Shown: positions 30,498 through 39,390 of the stretch, one piece after another | How positions within the stretch are numbered: position 1 is the first letter of the stretch | How the letters are laid out: every line of letters starts with the position of its first letter | Source: an uncultured Gammaproteobacteria bacterium | GTDB taxonomy: Bacteria; Pseudomonadota; Gammaproteobacteria; Eutrophobiales; Eutrophobiaceae | Assembly: GCA_951812995.1 (NCBI GenBank) | Contig: CATOTD010000006.1 | Coordinates: 62,001-126,000 of the forward strand | Length of the DNA: 64,000 nucleotides | Direction of reading: 5' to 3' | Made by a program: the position numbers and the translations under genes | Notes under the pieces: model-generated | What the model was told of the DNA's origin: nothing | What the model saw: only the letters and a program-made list of their open reading frames with translations | The model's database searches: none

Positions 30498-31025
30498 ATG
30501 GAAAATCAGCGTTACAGTACGACAGCAATAATAATTCATTGGATCATGGCAATCATGATCATTGCTATGATTATTATGGGTGTCTATATGGGAGATTTAC
30601 CGAAGGGGTCTGATGAGCGCACCTGGTTTTTTATGCTACATAAATCAATGGGTCTTACACTGGCCTTATTGGTCATCATTCGATTTATCTGGCGGTTCTG
30701 GTCACCACCACCAGCATTACCATCAATCGTCTCTGGTGCACATCAAAAATTAGTCAAAGGCACGCATCATTTACTGTATTTGATGATGTTTATTCAGCCC
30801 GTTACAGGCTATATTTCATCATCATTTTCTGGTTACAAGACGAAATTTTGGGGGGTCCCATTGCCGCACTGGGGTTGGAAGAATCCTGATTTAAATAAAT
30901 TATTTTCACTCATCCATGAAATTAGTGCTATTTGCTTAACCATACTCATTATATTGCACATAGCGGGTGTGATTTACCATATTCAAAGAAAAGAAACTGA
31001 GTTGTTTAAAAGGATGTGGTTCTAG
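30498..31025 (+). CDS. Cytochrome b561 family protein
   Basis: 175 residues, four membrane helices, di-haem b561 type (CybB/YodB). Candidate haem-ligand histidines are in IIHWIMAI (helix 1), MLHKSMGL (helix 2) and LIHEISAICLT with IILHIAGVIYH (helices 3-4). The LPKGSDERTWFFMLHKSMG stretch is typical of the family. Transfers electrons between quinol and periplasmic acceptors, including superoxide in E. coli CybB. Transcribed divergently from the transpeptidase operon. Confidence 0.88.
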   Translation: MENQRYSTTAIIIHWIMAIMIIAMIIMGVYMGDLPKGSDERTWFFMLHKSMGLTLALLVIIRFIWRFWSPPPALPSIVSGAHQKLVKGTHHLLYLMMFIQPVTGYISSSFSGYKTKFWGVPLPHWGWKNPDLNKLFSLIHEISAICLTILIILHIAGVIYHIQRKETELFKRMWF

Positions 31026-31187
31026 TCATCCGTGACCCGTGACCACTAGTTTCGCTACATGGGTTTGTATATGGTGTTAAATCAGATAGGTTTCATAGTG
31101 CCACTACGCACGATAGTGCTTTCACACCAGACTAAGCAATGGTGGCTATTGTCTTGTCCTATAGCATTAGTAAAATATCACAAACAT

Positions 31188-31215
31188 AAAAAAGGGATCT
31201 TGCGATCCCTTTTTT
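31188..31215. terminator. Rho-independent terminator, usable in both directions
   Basis: A perfect 12-base stem (AAAAAAGGGATC, loop TTGC, GATCCCTTTTTT) with T-runs on both strands. It lies 18 bases past the pqqA stop on the minus strand and about 160 bases past the cytochrome b561 stop on the plus strand, so it can end both transcripts. Confidence 0.85.
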
Positions 31216-31233
31216 ACTACAACGTTGTAAGGA

Positions 31234-31308
31234 TTACTTGTTGTTGATATACATGGTGACTTCAAAGCCGAAACGAATGTCACTGTATTCTGGAGTTTCC
31301 CATTTCAT
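31234..31308 (-). CDS. pqqA: PQQ precursor peptide PqqA
   Basis: A 24-residue peptide starting MKWETPEYSDIRFG and ending FEVTMYINNK. The ending matches the PqqA signature, in which the Glu and Tyr of EVTMY are cross-linked by PqqE and become the PQQ skeleton. The start follows GAGGAAAGCG. A strong terminator lies just downstream, so it forms its own short transcript. No pqqB, C, D or E lies within this window; separate pqqA copies occur in several methylotrophs and other PQQ producers. The upstream 200 bases are very AT-rich and probably hold its promoter. Confidence 0.92.
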   Translation of the reverse strand: MKWETPEYSDIRFGFEVTMYINNK

Positions 31309-31516
31309 AGTCGCTTTCCTCATTATGTTATTGTTAAAAAAACCCAATTACATGGGACACAAATAGTTTGTGCGGTATCTATCAATCATAAATCATGCCA
31401 AATATTGTAATATTAGAAATTATATAATAAAAACAATCATATAAATAATATTATGATGAATGAATTTAGACATGCTTGGGCGATAATATCCAATTTTTTG
31501 GTTCATTATAACCAGT

Positions 31517-33013
31517 ATGGGTTATACTCTAGCGATGATATTCAGCCGATCTAAGTCTTTAAAAAACCTAATTTTTCTACATGAGATAGCCATTTTATTT
31601 CTTGTTGCGGTGACGGGGCTGTTAGGTGGGCTTTCTGCCTATTTTTGGCAACAAAGCTCGGCAGAATCGGTGCGTATTAATGCCATGGTTTACTTGACAG
31701 AACAAATTCGTGGTGAGTTTTATGCACAGATTCAGGAAGTGATCCGGGCGCGTGTCTTGGAAGATACCCGTGCCTTAGAAGCCTATCCTGGGTATTCACG
31801 AAGCATCTCCGAGCGATTTAATGAACTGCGTCAACGCTCCCGTTCAAGAAATACGGATAATGCGATTCAAGAATTAAATTTATCGTATCGCGAGATTCAA
31901 CGTGATATGAACAATATCTTTACCAATCCTTACGTTGCCAATCAGCTAGCAAGAATACAGCTCCTTAATCCAGCATTTTCCCAGCAGATGGTGGGTAAAT
32001 TTGAGAATCGATACAATGCGTTTAAAGCATTATTAAGCAGTCAGCATAAAAAACTGGATGAGATGTTGGCGATGTGGACAAAATTTGCCCCGTTTATTAT
32101 TCCAATACCGTTACTTATCGCTATCATTATCGTCATTTATACTCGCCAAGTCATGCGTAAAAAATTTATAAAACCCATCGCAAACATCATGCATGGTGCA
32201 GTTGAAATCAGTCAGGGTAAACTGGCATATCGCATAACAGAGGAGGGCGTGGAAGAAGTGTCTGATCTGGCCAATGCCATTAATAAAATGGCATTGGAAT
32301 TAGCAGAGAAAAGAGATGCATTGCTAGAGAACGAAAGACAAATCGCATTAGGATCCCTGGTGCCGGTTGTGGCGCATAATATCCGTAATCCACTCGCGAG
32401 TATTCGAGCGACAGCGCAACTCCTAGAACATGCCGACAGTCAGGCAGAGATAAATGAATCCAAACAAGCCATTATTGAAACAATCGATCGATTGGGTCGA
32501 TGGGTGAGTTCATTAGTCTCATATCTGCATCCATTGAAACCGAATCTAGTAGAAGCCAAGGCATCTGATTTAGTGGATGCGGCCTTGGGCTTGCTCGTCA
32601 ATAAAATAACAGAAAAGAAAATCAAAATTATAAAAATAGGATGGGATATATCACAAGCACTCAGTGTTGATCCAGATTTAATGGAGCAGGCGTTATACAC
32701 TTTATTGGCCAATGCCGTTGATGCCTCCCCTATTTTAGGCACAATTAAAATTACACTCGTCCATGCTGAAGATTATATTGAAATTCATGTGCTTGATAGC
32801 GGGCCTGGATTGCCGTTTGAACCGAAACCGAGAAATTTTGAACCAGGCCCCTCAACGAAGCAATTTGGTACTGGCTTGGGCATCCCTATCGCATTCAAGA
32901 TATGTCAAAAGCATGGCTGGAATTTAATGTTTAATGTTATTCGGGATCAGGGTACTGAAGTTATTGTTGCAGCCCCAATCCATCGTTTAAGAGAGGTAGA
33001 CACGCATGAATGA
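31517..33013 (+). CDS. Membrane sensor histidine kinase
   Basis: 498 residues. Membrane helix 1 about 22-46 and helix 2 about 192-212, with a helical periplasmic sensor part between them; then a HAMP linker, a HisKA domain with the phospho-acceptor His in VVAHNIRNPLASIRATAQLL, and an ATPase domain (N-box YTLLANAVDASP, G1 LDSGPGLPF, G2 FGTGLGIPIAF). The sensor part has no family I know. Its stop overlaps the start of the response-regulator gene by eight bases, so they form one two-component system. ATG at 31517 or 31535. Confidence 0.9.
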   Translation: MGYTLAMIFSRSKSLKNLIFLHEIAILFLVAVTGLLGGLSAYFWQQSSAESVRINAMVYLTEQIRGEFYAQIQEVIRARVLEDTRALEAYPGYSRSISERFNELRQRSRSRNTDNAIQELNLSYREIQRDMNNIFTNPYVANQLARIQLLNPAFSQQMVGKFENRYNAFKALLSSQHKKLDEMLAMWTKFAPFIIPIPLLIAIIIVIYTRQVMRKKFIKPIANIMHGAVEISQGKLAYRITEEGVEEVSDLANAINKMALELAEKRDALLENERQIALGSLVPVVAHNIRNPLASIRATAQLLEHADSQAEINESKQAIIETIDRLGRWVSSLVSYLHPLKPNLVEAKASDLVDAALGLLVNKITEKKIKIIKIGWDISQALSVDPDLMEQALYTLLANAVDASPILGTIKITLVHAEDYIEIHVLDSGPGLPFEPKPRNFEPGPSTKQFGTGLGIPIAFKICQKHGWNLMFNVIRDQGTEVIVAAPIHRLREVDTHE

Positions 33014-34409
33014 TTCATTGATTACATCTGCTGAAGTGCCCATTCTGGAAAAACGGATACTGTTAGTAGAAGACGAAGCACTGTTTGCTAAAGCAGTAAA
33101 AAGACATTTGGATCGCGCAGGTTATAAAGTTGTAGTGGCGGGGGATTTAAAGACGGCAAGAGATGAGTTTAAGAACAATGAGCCTGATTTGGTGCTATTA
33201 GATATGCGCTTACCAGATGGCACTGGTCTTGATCTATTGTCTGAGATTAAATCGTCAAAGATGCATCTCTCGGTGTTGGTGATGTCTGCTTATGGTGAAT
33301 TAGAAGATGCCGTCTCAGCAATGAAATCAGGCGCATCGGATTATTTAAAAAAGCCAATTGATCTGGGCGAGTTGCTCATTAATGTAGAAAAAGTATTCGA
33401 CAAAAATGAACTCACACAAAAACTAAACTATTCCGCTAAACGAGAACAACATGCAACTGAGACAGTTGCTTTTTTAGGTGAATGTAAAAAGATAAGGGGT
33501 ATCCGCGAACAGGTTGAGAGAATATCAAAACTGACGCAATCGGACTCAATTGTACCGCCGACAATACTTATTCTGGGCGAAACTGGCTCTGGCAAAGATG
33601 TGGTGGCACGTTTATTACATGCGAGCAGTGCCCGCTGTCAAAAACCATTTGTACACGTTGACTGTGCATCGTTGCCGAAAGATTTGATTGAATCCGAATT
33701 ATTTGGGCATGCAAAGGGTGCATTTACGAATGCGCATGTAGCAAGGACTGGCTTAATTGAGGCGGCCGAAGATGGTGTTTTGTTTCTGGATGAAATTGGT
33801 GAGCTACCACTGGACTTGCAATCTAAATTATTGGCTGTTCTTGAACGCCGCACTCTACGCCGCGTTGGGACGACACAAGAACGTCCGGTAGCCGCCTGGA
33901 TCATTGCAGCGACTAATCGCGACATTGCAACATTGGCAGAGCGGGGTGAATTTCGACAAGATCTTTACTATCGACTCAATGTGATCTCTTTAACAATGCC
34001 GACATTACGCGAACGTGATGATGATATTTTATTATTAGCCAATCATTTCGCGTTGCAAACATCACGACGCTATGGTTTGAAGTTTGATGGTATTACGGAT
34101 GCAGCGAGTGATGTATTACAACATTATGCCTGGCCAGGCAATGTTCGGGAGATGAAACATTTGATCGAACGCGCGGTATTGTTGAACGGTAGCGGACAAC
34201 TTGATACCGACATACTTGACCTTGATAAAAAATCAAACGTCACAGCGAACGAGCATGAAATGACTGAAGATTTGACTCTAGGTGACGCAGAATTGCAACT
34301 GATTAAACAAGCATTAGAACGCACTAATCGAAACGTTTCGAAGGCATCAAGGGAATTAGGCATTACGCGCATGGCTTTGCGTTATCGGATTAAAAAATAT
34401 AATTTATAA
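33006..34409 (+). CDS. NtrC-family sigma-54 response regulator with GAFTNA loop
   Basis: 467 residues: receiver domain 17-130 with acceptor Asp66 (LVLLDMRLPDG), AAA+ domain with Walker A GETGSGKD and Walker B GVLFLDEIGEL, and a C-terminal Fis-type helix-turn-helix (NVSKASRELGITRMALRYRI). It activates sigma-54 promoters when phosphorylated by the kinase encoded just upstream. The sigma-54-contacting loop, normally GAFTGA, reads GAFTNA here. No sigma-54 target promoter was identified in the window. Confidence 0.92.
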   Translation: MNDSLITSAEVPILEKRILLVEDEALFAKAVKRHLDRAGYKVVVAGDLKTARDEFKNNEPDLVLLDMRLPDGTGLDLLSEIKSSKMHLSVLVMSAYGELEDAVSAMKSGASDYLKKPIDLGELLINVEKVFDKNELTQKLNYSAKREQHATETVAFLGECKKIRGIREQVERISKLTQSDSIVPPTILILGETGSGKDVVARLLHASSARCQKPFVHVDCASLPKDLIESELFGHAKGAFTNAHVARTGLIEAAEDGVLFLDEIGELPLDLQSKLLAVLERRTLRRVGTTQERPVAAWIIAATNRDIATLAERGEFRQDLYYRLNVISLTMPTLRERDDDILLLANHFALQTSRRYGLKFDGITDAASDVLQHYAWPGNVREMKHLIERAVLLNGSGQLDTDILDLDKKSNVTANEHEMTEDLTLGDAELQLIKQALERTNRNVSKASRELGITRMALRYRIKKYNL

Positions 34410-34465
34410 TGATAATTGCAGTAAAAATGTTGTGGCTGATCCTATGCCAAAATAGCACTCAGACA

Positions 34466-34660
34466 TCATTTAATGTGGCTACCAATGCGACTTAATGTAT
34501 TGGGTTTTACTATATCGCATGGAAAACATGTTAAAAGCTGTAGACTACAGCTATTGGTTAATGGCGTTTTGATCATGCGCATGTACTGCTCACGGTAGGT
34601 TGTTTTCGCAGTTAGAATATGAATAAGATTATGGCATGGCCGACATATCCAGGAGATAAT
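34466..34660 (-). pseudogene. Possible HNH-type protein fragment cut by IS256-type element C1
   Basis: The reverse strand reads WICRPCHNLIHILTAKTTYR and continues about 45 residues to a stop at 34466. CRPCHNLIH resembles the second Cys pair and catalytic His of small HNH proteins found in gammaproteobacteria. The upstream half is missing because the IS256-type element C1 begins at 34661. The downstream part matches the family poorly, so either it has decayed or the resemblance is chance. Confidence 0.35.
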
Positions 34661-35126
34661 CCCAAAAACTGTGTAACTACTTATCATTGATTATTACCCT
34701 GAAGGGGCTGAGGATAAGCACATGCAACCCGAAGCAATCAAGTCACTGGCACGTGAAACTGCCAGGGGCATCAAAACCGAAGAAGACCTGTATACGTTCC
34801 GTCAGGCATTGACCAGGGTAACCATTGAGGCAGCACTGAATGCCGAGCTTGATGAACACCTTGGCTATGCCAGACATGAGTAGGCAGGAAAATCCAATAG
34901 CCGCAATGGTCGCAGTCATAAAATGCTACGCACTGAAGAGGGCGCATTCGAGCTGGAAACACCCCGCGACAGAAAGGGTAGCTTGGTGCCAGCAATGGTC
35001 AAAAAGCACCCATCTCGCTACACCGGTATGGATGACAAGATTCTCAGTCTCTATGCCAAAGGCAATACCACCTGTGACATTGTCGCGCTGTTTCAGGAAA
35101 TGTAGGGCGTGGCGGTCTCAACCAGC
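34661..35126 (+). mobile_element. IS256-type element C, copy 1, 5-prime part with two amber stops
   Basis: Starts at CCCAAAAACTGTGTAACT and runs until IS256-type element A interrupts it near 35127. The transposase frame opens at ATG 34722 (MQPEAIKSLARETARGIKTE) and shows IS256/Mutator N-terminal features (QALTRVTIEAALNAELDEHL). TAG stops occur at 34881 and 35103 in the same frame. Copy 2 at 63384-64000 is almost identical and carries the same two stops, so this transposase was dead before the copies separated. Confidence 0.85.
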
Positions 35127-35227
35127 GATAACGTAAATTATCTTTCGCAAATTTGAATAGGCGGTTCCCTTTATCTGGTTAAATAAAAAGTGACATAACC
35201 ATTTATTTGACCAGGAGAAGAGTCGCC

Positions 35228-35721
35228 ATGAGCGATGATACAAACAAGCACTTGAACAACGTAGTCCCTATTGATGAACAGGAACTGCAGGGCCATCTCA
35301 ACAAAGTGGTACTGAATACTGTGGAAGACACCCTTAACCAGATTCTGGACGTTGAGGCTGATGCGCTGGTGGGTGCTGATCGATACGAACGCACTGAGAC
35401 GCGCAAAGACGACCGGTCTGGTAGCTACACCAGGAAGTGCCACACAAGGGCTGGAGAGCTTGAGTTAAAGATGCCGAAGCTACGCAAGCAGACCTTTGAG
35501 ATGGCGATCATAGAGCACTATCGACACCGTGTAGCGTCTGTCGAAGAGGCACTGATTGAGATGTATCTGGCAGGTGTTTCAGTACAACGTGTAGAAGACA
35601 TTACCGCAGCATTGTGGGGTACCCGTGTCAGCTTAGGGACTATTTCAAAGCTCAACCAGCGTATCTATGGGCAGATTGAAGAGTGGCGTAATCGCCCCAT
35701 AGGGAGTGATTTCCCTTATGT
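35228..35721 (+). pseudogene. IS256-type transposase A, 5-prime half
   Basis: ATG at 35228 behind AGGAGAAGAG. Codes MSDDTNKHLNNVVPIDEQEL and continues with RSGSYTRKCHTRAGELELKM, typical of the Mutator/IS256 N-terminal domain, up to GSDFPYV, where element B is inserted. The reading then continues into element B and IS5 sequence and stops at 35794. The 3-prime half resumes at 38410 in the same order. Confidence 0.9.
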
Positions 35722-35749
35722 TGAGTTATTGTCAAAAGTGGTGTCTGAC

Positions 35750-37059
35750 AAGTTGGAAGCCTCTAAAAACCGTACATTTTGTGGTACGATCTGATTCACT
35801 TGATGTGGGAGGATTTTGTTTATGCACGCACCTGGATTGTTTGATTTGACGGATCATTTGGCGCGGCTTTCGGCGATGGGAGATCCGCTTGAGGTTTTGG
35901 AGCGGCACGTTGATTTCGAAGTGTTTCGCCCAGTTCTTGTTGAAGCGCTTGGCTATGGGGAACGTCCCGAAGGTGGTCGCCCACCCTATGATGCCGTTGT
36001 GATGTTCAAGGTGCTGGTCTTGGCCTCGATGCACAATCTGAGCGATGAGCGGATGGAGTTTCTCATTCGTGACCGTTTCAGTTGGCTACGGTTCCTGGGA
36101 TTTCAAATCGGGGAGCCAACCCCCGACCAAAAAACGATCTGGCTTTTCAGAGAGAAGCTGACCTAGGCGGGTGTCTGCAAGGCCCTGTTTGCCGCGTTTG
36201 AAGCTCAGCTGTGCGCGCGGGGATACAAACCGACCGGCGGTCAGATTGTGGATGCCACGTTGGTCTTTGCCCCGCGCCAGCGGATGACGAAAGAAGAGAA
36301 AGCGCGCGCCAAGGCAGGTGAGGCCGCGTCTGACATCTGGCCCGATGATCTGTCCAAGGCAGCGCAGAAAGACACCGATGCGCGTTGGACGGTCAAGTAT
36401 TCAAAGGCCAAGACGACCAAGGAGGGTGAGGAGGATACTGGCCTTGTCGATATCTCGGTCCCACACTTTGGGTACAAGAACCACGTGTCCATTGACCGCA
36501 AATGGCACTTCATCCGGGGTGAGACTGGCACGAATGCGGCTCGCTACGACGGGCATGAACTCTCCTCGGTTCTGGACGAGACAAACAGCTCGAAGGCGGT
36601 TTGGGCTGATACCGGGTACCGCTCGGCCAGGAATGAGGCTTGGCTGAAGGCGCAAGGGTACCGCTCACACATTCACCGCAAGAAGCCACGCGGCAAACCC
36701 ATGGCCAGGCATATTCGTCGGGGCAACGCGACACGCTCCGCCATCCGCGCCTGTGTTCGGCTACGAGAAAGTGCCCATGGCTCTGACCATCCGCTCAATC
36801 GGCCAAACCCGTGCGAAGGCCCGCATGACCATGGCCAACCTGAGCTACAACTTCCGCCGTCTCATTTTCCACGAGCGACGACAGGCCACAGCCTGACTCC
36901 GCCCAAATTCCGGAAATACCCGCCCTGGCAGTCCCAAACAGCACAACACAGCCTCAAATACCACCGATCTTGACCTTCACACACCCGCTATGCGGGTGAC
37001 AACGATTGGTGCTCGCGTCAAAATCCATCCAGAATCAGCGTTGTTCGAGGTCTCCAGTT
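35750..37059 (+). mobile_element. IS5-family insertion sequence, copy 2
   Basis: About 1310 bp, nearly identical to copy 1 (21928-23235) but inverted relative to it. Inserted only a few bases beyond the stop codon of the element B transposase, between that stop and the terminal repeat of element B. TGA occurs on both sides of the insertion if the ends are drawn one or two bases differently, a possible 3-bp duplication that copy 1 does not support. Confidence 0.88.
35822..36896 (+). pseudogene. IS5-family transposase, two inactivating lesions
   Basis: ATG at 35822 behind GGGAGG. Same protein as copy 1. Lesion 1 is a TAG at 36164 replacing the CAG codon of copy 1 after FREKLT. Lesion 2 is the same frame change after GNATRSAIRA as in copy 1, with the catalytic-Glu segment missing; the downstream frame reads VFGYEK then ALTIRSIGQTRAKARMTMAN to a TGA at 36894. 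The distance from ATG to final stop (1075 bases) is identical in both copies, so the deletion is shared. Confidence 0.85.
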
Positions 37060-37061
37060 GA

Positions 37062-38306
37062 TCATGCGGTAGCCTTGTCGTCCTCAGTTACCTCGATTCC
37101 ATCTTTGAACTTCACACCTTTAATCACCTTCGCCAGGTGCCTGAAGCCTCTCAATTTGCGCCAGGAATCTTCTGCGCATAATCCCATCTTGTAAATTATC
37201 GTTAGCATCGTGATGCGGGTGACACAGCCCTTGGCTTGCCTTGTTCTATGTCGGATCGTCGCGAAGCTCGACTCAATAACATTCGTTGTTCTGATGTGTG
37301 TCCAGTGTTCTGCCGGGAAGTCATAAAAGGCCAGCAATGAGTCACGATCTTTCGTTAAGCATTCCACTGCCTTCGGATACTTCGCGCCGAAGCGTTCCAC
37401 AAAATCATCAAAAGCTTTGCCTGCTTCAGCCCGACCCTCTGCCATCCAGATGTCATGCAGTCCCTGCTTGGCTTTCTCCTGGACTGACTTAGGGAGATAG
37501 TTCAACACATTGCCAGTCTTGTGCATCCAACAACGTTGAACGGCAGTCTCAGGATAGACCTCTTCCAGTGCTGCCCAAAACCCCAGAGCACCGTCGCCAA
37601 TCGCCAGCTTCGGTGGCTGTCTCAAACCTCGCTGTTTCAACGACAACAAAACCTCGCGCCAGCTCTGTTTCGACTCTCTGACTCCATCCTCAATCGCCAG
37701 AAAGTGCTTCTGGCCGCGGCTGTTCACGCCGATGATCACAAGGTAGCACAATCTACCATCATCGCCTCTTAGGCCGCTGTAGATACCATCAGCCCAAATA
37801 TAGACCCACTCATCAGCCACGCTACGAGTACACCAGTGCTTGTATGCAACTTCCCATTGCCGTTTCAGACGACCCACAACACTGGCAGATAAACCTTTGG
37901 CCTCTGGTCCAACAAGGGCTTCCAGTGCACTTTGCATCTGACCACTCGAAACACCTTTCAAATAAAGCCAGGGAATCGCCGCATCCAGGGTCGCTGTGCG
38001 CCGGATGTAGGGCGGTACAAGCAAAGATTGAAAGCTCGCCGACTCACCCTCACGGCTACGGATCTTCGGTACCTCGACGCTGACCTTGCCAACCCCAGTG
38101 ATAATCTGACGTTCCGGGTGATGGCCACTGCGCACAACTCGTCGTCGTCCATCAGCCGTCTTTTGATCCTCATACTTTGTCATCTGTTCATCCAACTCTG
38201 CCTGGATGGCTTCAGCAATCAGCTTCTTGGCACCGATGCTCAACAACTCGGTCAACGGATCAATCCCCTCTGGATTGTCCAGATCAATCACAGTATTGTT
38301 TTTCAT
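37062..38306 (-). CDS. IS256-type (Mutator) transposase of element B, intact
   Basis: 414 residues. DDE-type core: first Asp in VYIWADGIYSGLRGDDG, second in LAIGDGALGFWAALEEVYPE, the CWMHKTGNVLNYLPKS motif, and the third acid in TTNVIESSFATIRHRTRQ. Starts with MKNNTVIDLDNPEGIDPL. The frame is full length, ending TGA at 37062, three bases from the IS5 insertion. The end of the gene escaped damage, so the protein may still be made, although the nearby terminal repeat is displaced by the IS5. Confidence 0.93.
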   Translation of the reverse strand: MKNNTVIDLDNPEGIDPLTELLSIGAKKLIAEAIQAELDEQMTKYEDQKTADGRRRVVRSGHHPERQIITGVGKVSVEVPKIRSREGESASFQSLLVPPYIRRTATLDAAIPWLYLKGVSSGQMQSALEALVGPEAKGLSASVVGRLKRQWEVAYKHWCTRSVADEWVYIWADGIYSGLRGDDGRLCYLVIIGVNSRGQKHFLAIEDGVRESKQSWREVLLSLKQRGLRQPPKLAIGDGALGFWAALEEVYPETAVQRCWMHKTGNVLNYLPKSVQEKAKQGLHDIWMAEGRAEAGKAFDDFVERFGAKYPKAVECLTKDRDSLLAFYDFPAEHWTHIRTTNVIESSFATIRHRTRQAKGCVTRITMLTIIYKMGLCAEDSWRKLRGFRHLAKVIKGVKFKDGIEVTEDDKATA

Positions 38307-38409
38307 ATGTGGCGTGTTCCTCTTGTTTCAATTAGTTCTACAAAACCAATTTCAACAAGGCACGCCGCATTCTTCAAATTTATTCAGACACCAGATTCGG
38401 TTATAACTC

Positions 38410-39059
38410 CCTTATGTATACCTGGACGGTGTTGTGCTCAAACGCAGTTGGGGCGGTGCAGTGAAGAACGTTTCTGTTCTAGTCGCCATCGGTGTTGGGG
38501 ACGATGGCTACCGCCGCATTCCAGGGATTGTTGAAGGTACTAAGGAGGATAAGGCGGGATGGTCAGGATCCCTGCGTCATTTAAAGGCACGCGGTCTCAA
38601 GGGCATCAGGTTGGTGCTCAGTGATGCCTGTCTTGGGCGCAAGGAGTCGATCGGTGACTTCTACCCTGAAGCTGGCTGGCAGTGTTGTATTGTGCACTTC
38701 TACCGCAACGTCTTCAGTCATGTGTCTCGTGGTCGTGTCAAAGAAGTCTCTCGCATGTTGCAGGCTATCCATGCATCTGAATATCTGGAATCAGCCAGGC
38801 ATAAGGTCACGGAGGTCGAGAAGAAACTCAGGGACATGAAGTTATCGAGTGTAGCGGATTGGCTGGGTAGTGCATGGAAGAGACCCTGACGTATTATCGG
38901 TTTCTGGCAGAGCACTGGATTCGCATTCGGACTAACAATCCTTTGGAGAGGATCATTCGAGAAATCAGGCGGCGAACACGAGTAGTGGGAGCATTCCCGG
39001 ATGGCAACTCGGCGTTGATGCTTTGTGCGGCAAGGCTAAGACACATCGCGGGGAGCTAG
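38410..39059 (+). pseudogene. IS256-type transposase A, 3-prime half, frameshifted
   Basis: Resumes in frame with PYVYLDGVVLKRSWGGAVKN and contains LSDACLGRKESIGDFYPEAG and QCCIVHFYRNVFSHV. The frame ends at about 38889 (SAWKRP then TGA). The remaining domain continues in another frame from 38874 (ETLTYYRFLAEHWIRIRTNN and PLERIIREIRRRTRVVGAFP) to a TAG at 39057 after RHIAGS. It therefore carries a frameshift as well as the large insertion. Confidence 0.88.
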
Positions 39060-39190
39060 TGGTGAACGCGGAAATATCTGAACATGGATTTGCTCCGAGA
39101 GATGGATAAAGAAAAGGATTTTCAGATCGCGTAACAACCAGATTTAAGGGAAAGCCAAATCAGAAAGTGCGAAAGATTATTGACACTACC

Positions 39191-39390
39191 GGTGTTCATT
39201 GAGCTCGGCATTCAGTGCTGCCTCAATGCTTACCCTGGTCAATGCCTGACGAAACGTATGCAGGTCTTCTTGGGTTTTGATGCCCCTGGCAGTTTCACGT
39301 GCCAGTGATTTGATTGCTTCGGGTTGCATGTGCTTATCCTCAGCTCCTTCGGGGTAATAATCAATGATAAGCAGTTACACAGCTTTTGGG
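39191..39390 (-). mobile_element. IS256-type element C, copy 3, inverted 5-prime fragment
   Basis: The reverse strand begins CCCAAAAGCTGTGTAACTGC, has the same leader as copies 1 and 2 and the transposase start MQPEAIKSLARETARGIKTQ. It breaks off after about 45 codons where element A ends. It diverges more from C1 and C2 than they do from each other and contains a one-base deletion. With C1 it gives the whole nest inverted-repeat outer borders. Confidence 0.8.

Larger units (their letters stand above)
35722..38409 (-). mobile_element. IS256-type element B, split near its end by IS5 copy 2
   Basis: Flanked by an 8-bp target duplication CCTTATGT at 35714-35721 and 38410-38417; the uninterrupted copy of element A near 61180 has this sequence once. 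Ends GAGTTATTGTCAAAAGTGGT and, on the other strand, GAGTTATAACCGAATCTGGT form the inverted repeat and share the inner GGTGTCTGA. Without the IS5 inside it the element is about 1.38 kb. Its transposase frame is intact, so it was probably the most recently active IS256-type element here. Confidence 0.92.
35133..39183 (+). mobile_element. IS256-type element A, split by IS256-type element B
   Basis: Ends are TAAATTATCTTTCGCAAATT near 35133 and, on the other strand, TCAATAATCTTTCGCACTTT near 39183, a clear imperfect inverted repeat. The inner part 35722-38409 is a different IS256-family element. Without it, element A would be about 1.36 kb. A second, 3-prime-truncated copy is at 60594-61614 and gives the uninterrupted sequence across the insertion point. 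Element A sits between element-C fragments C1 and the inverted C3. Confidence 0.85.

Noticed and set aside
31059..31247. 62-codon plus-strand ORF over the pqqA terminator
   Set aside because: It runs through the terminator and antisense to pqqA; the minus-strand PqqA reading is far better supported.
34881..36166. TAG stop codon reassignment, because several broken transposases end at TAG
   Set aside because: Core genes such as rpsB, pyrH, frr and accA end in TAG at the expected length, so TAG is an ordinary stop here.
34661..39390. Composite transposon carrying host genes
   Set aside because: Although bounded by inverted element C ends, everything inside is IS sequence; no cargo gene was found.
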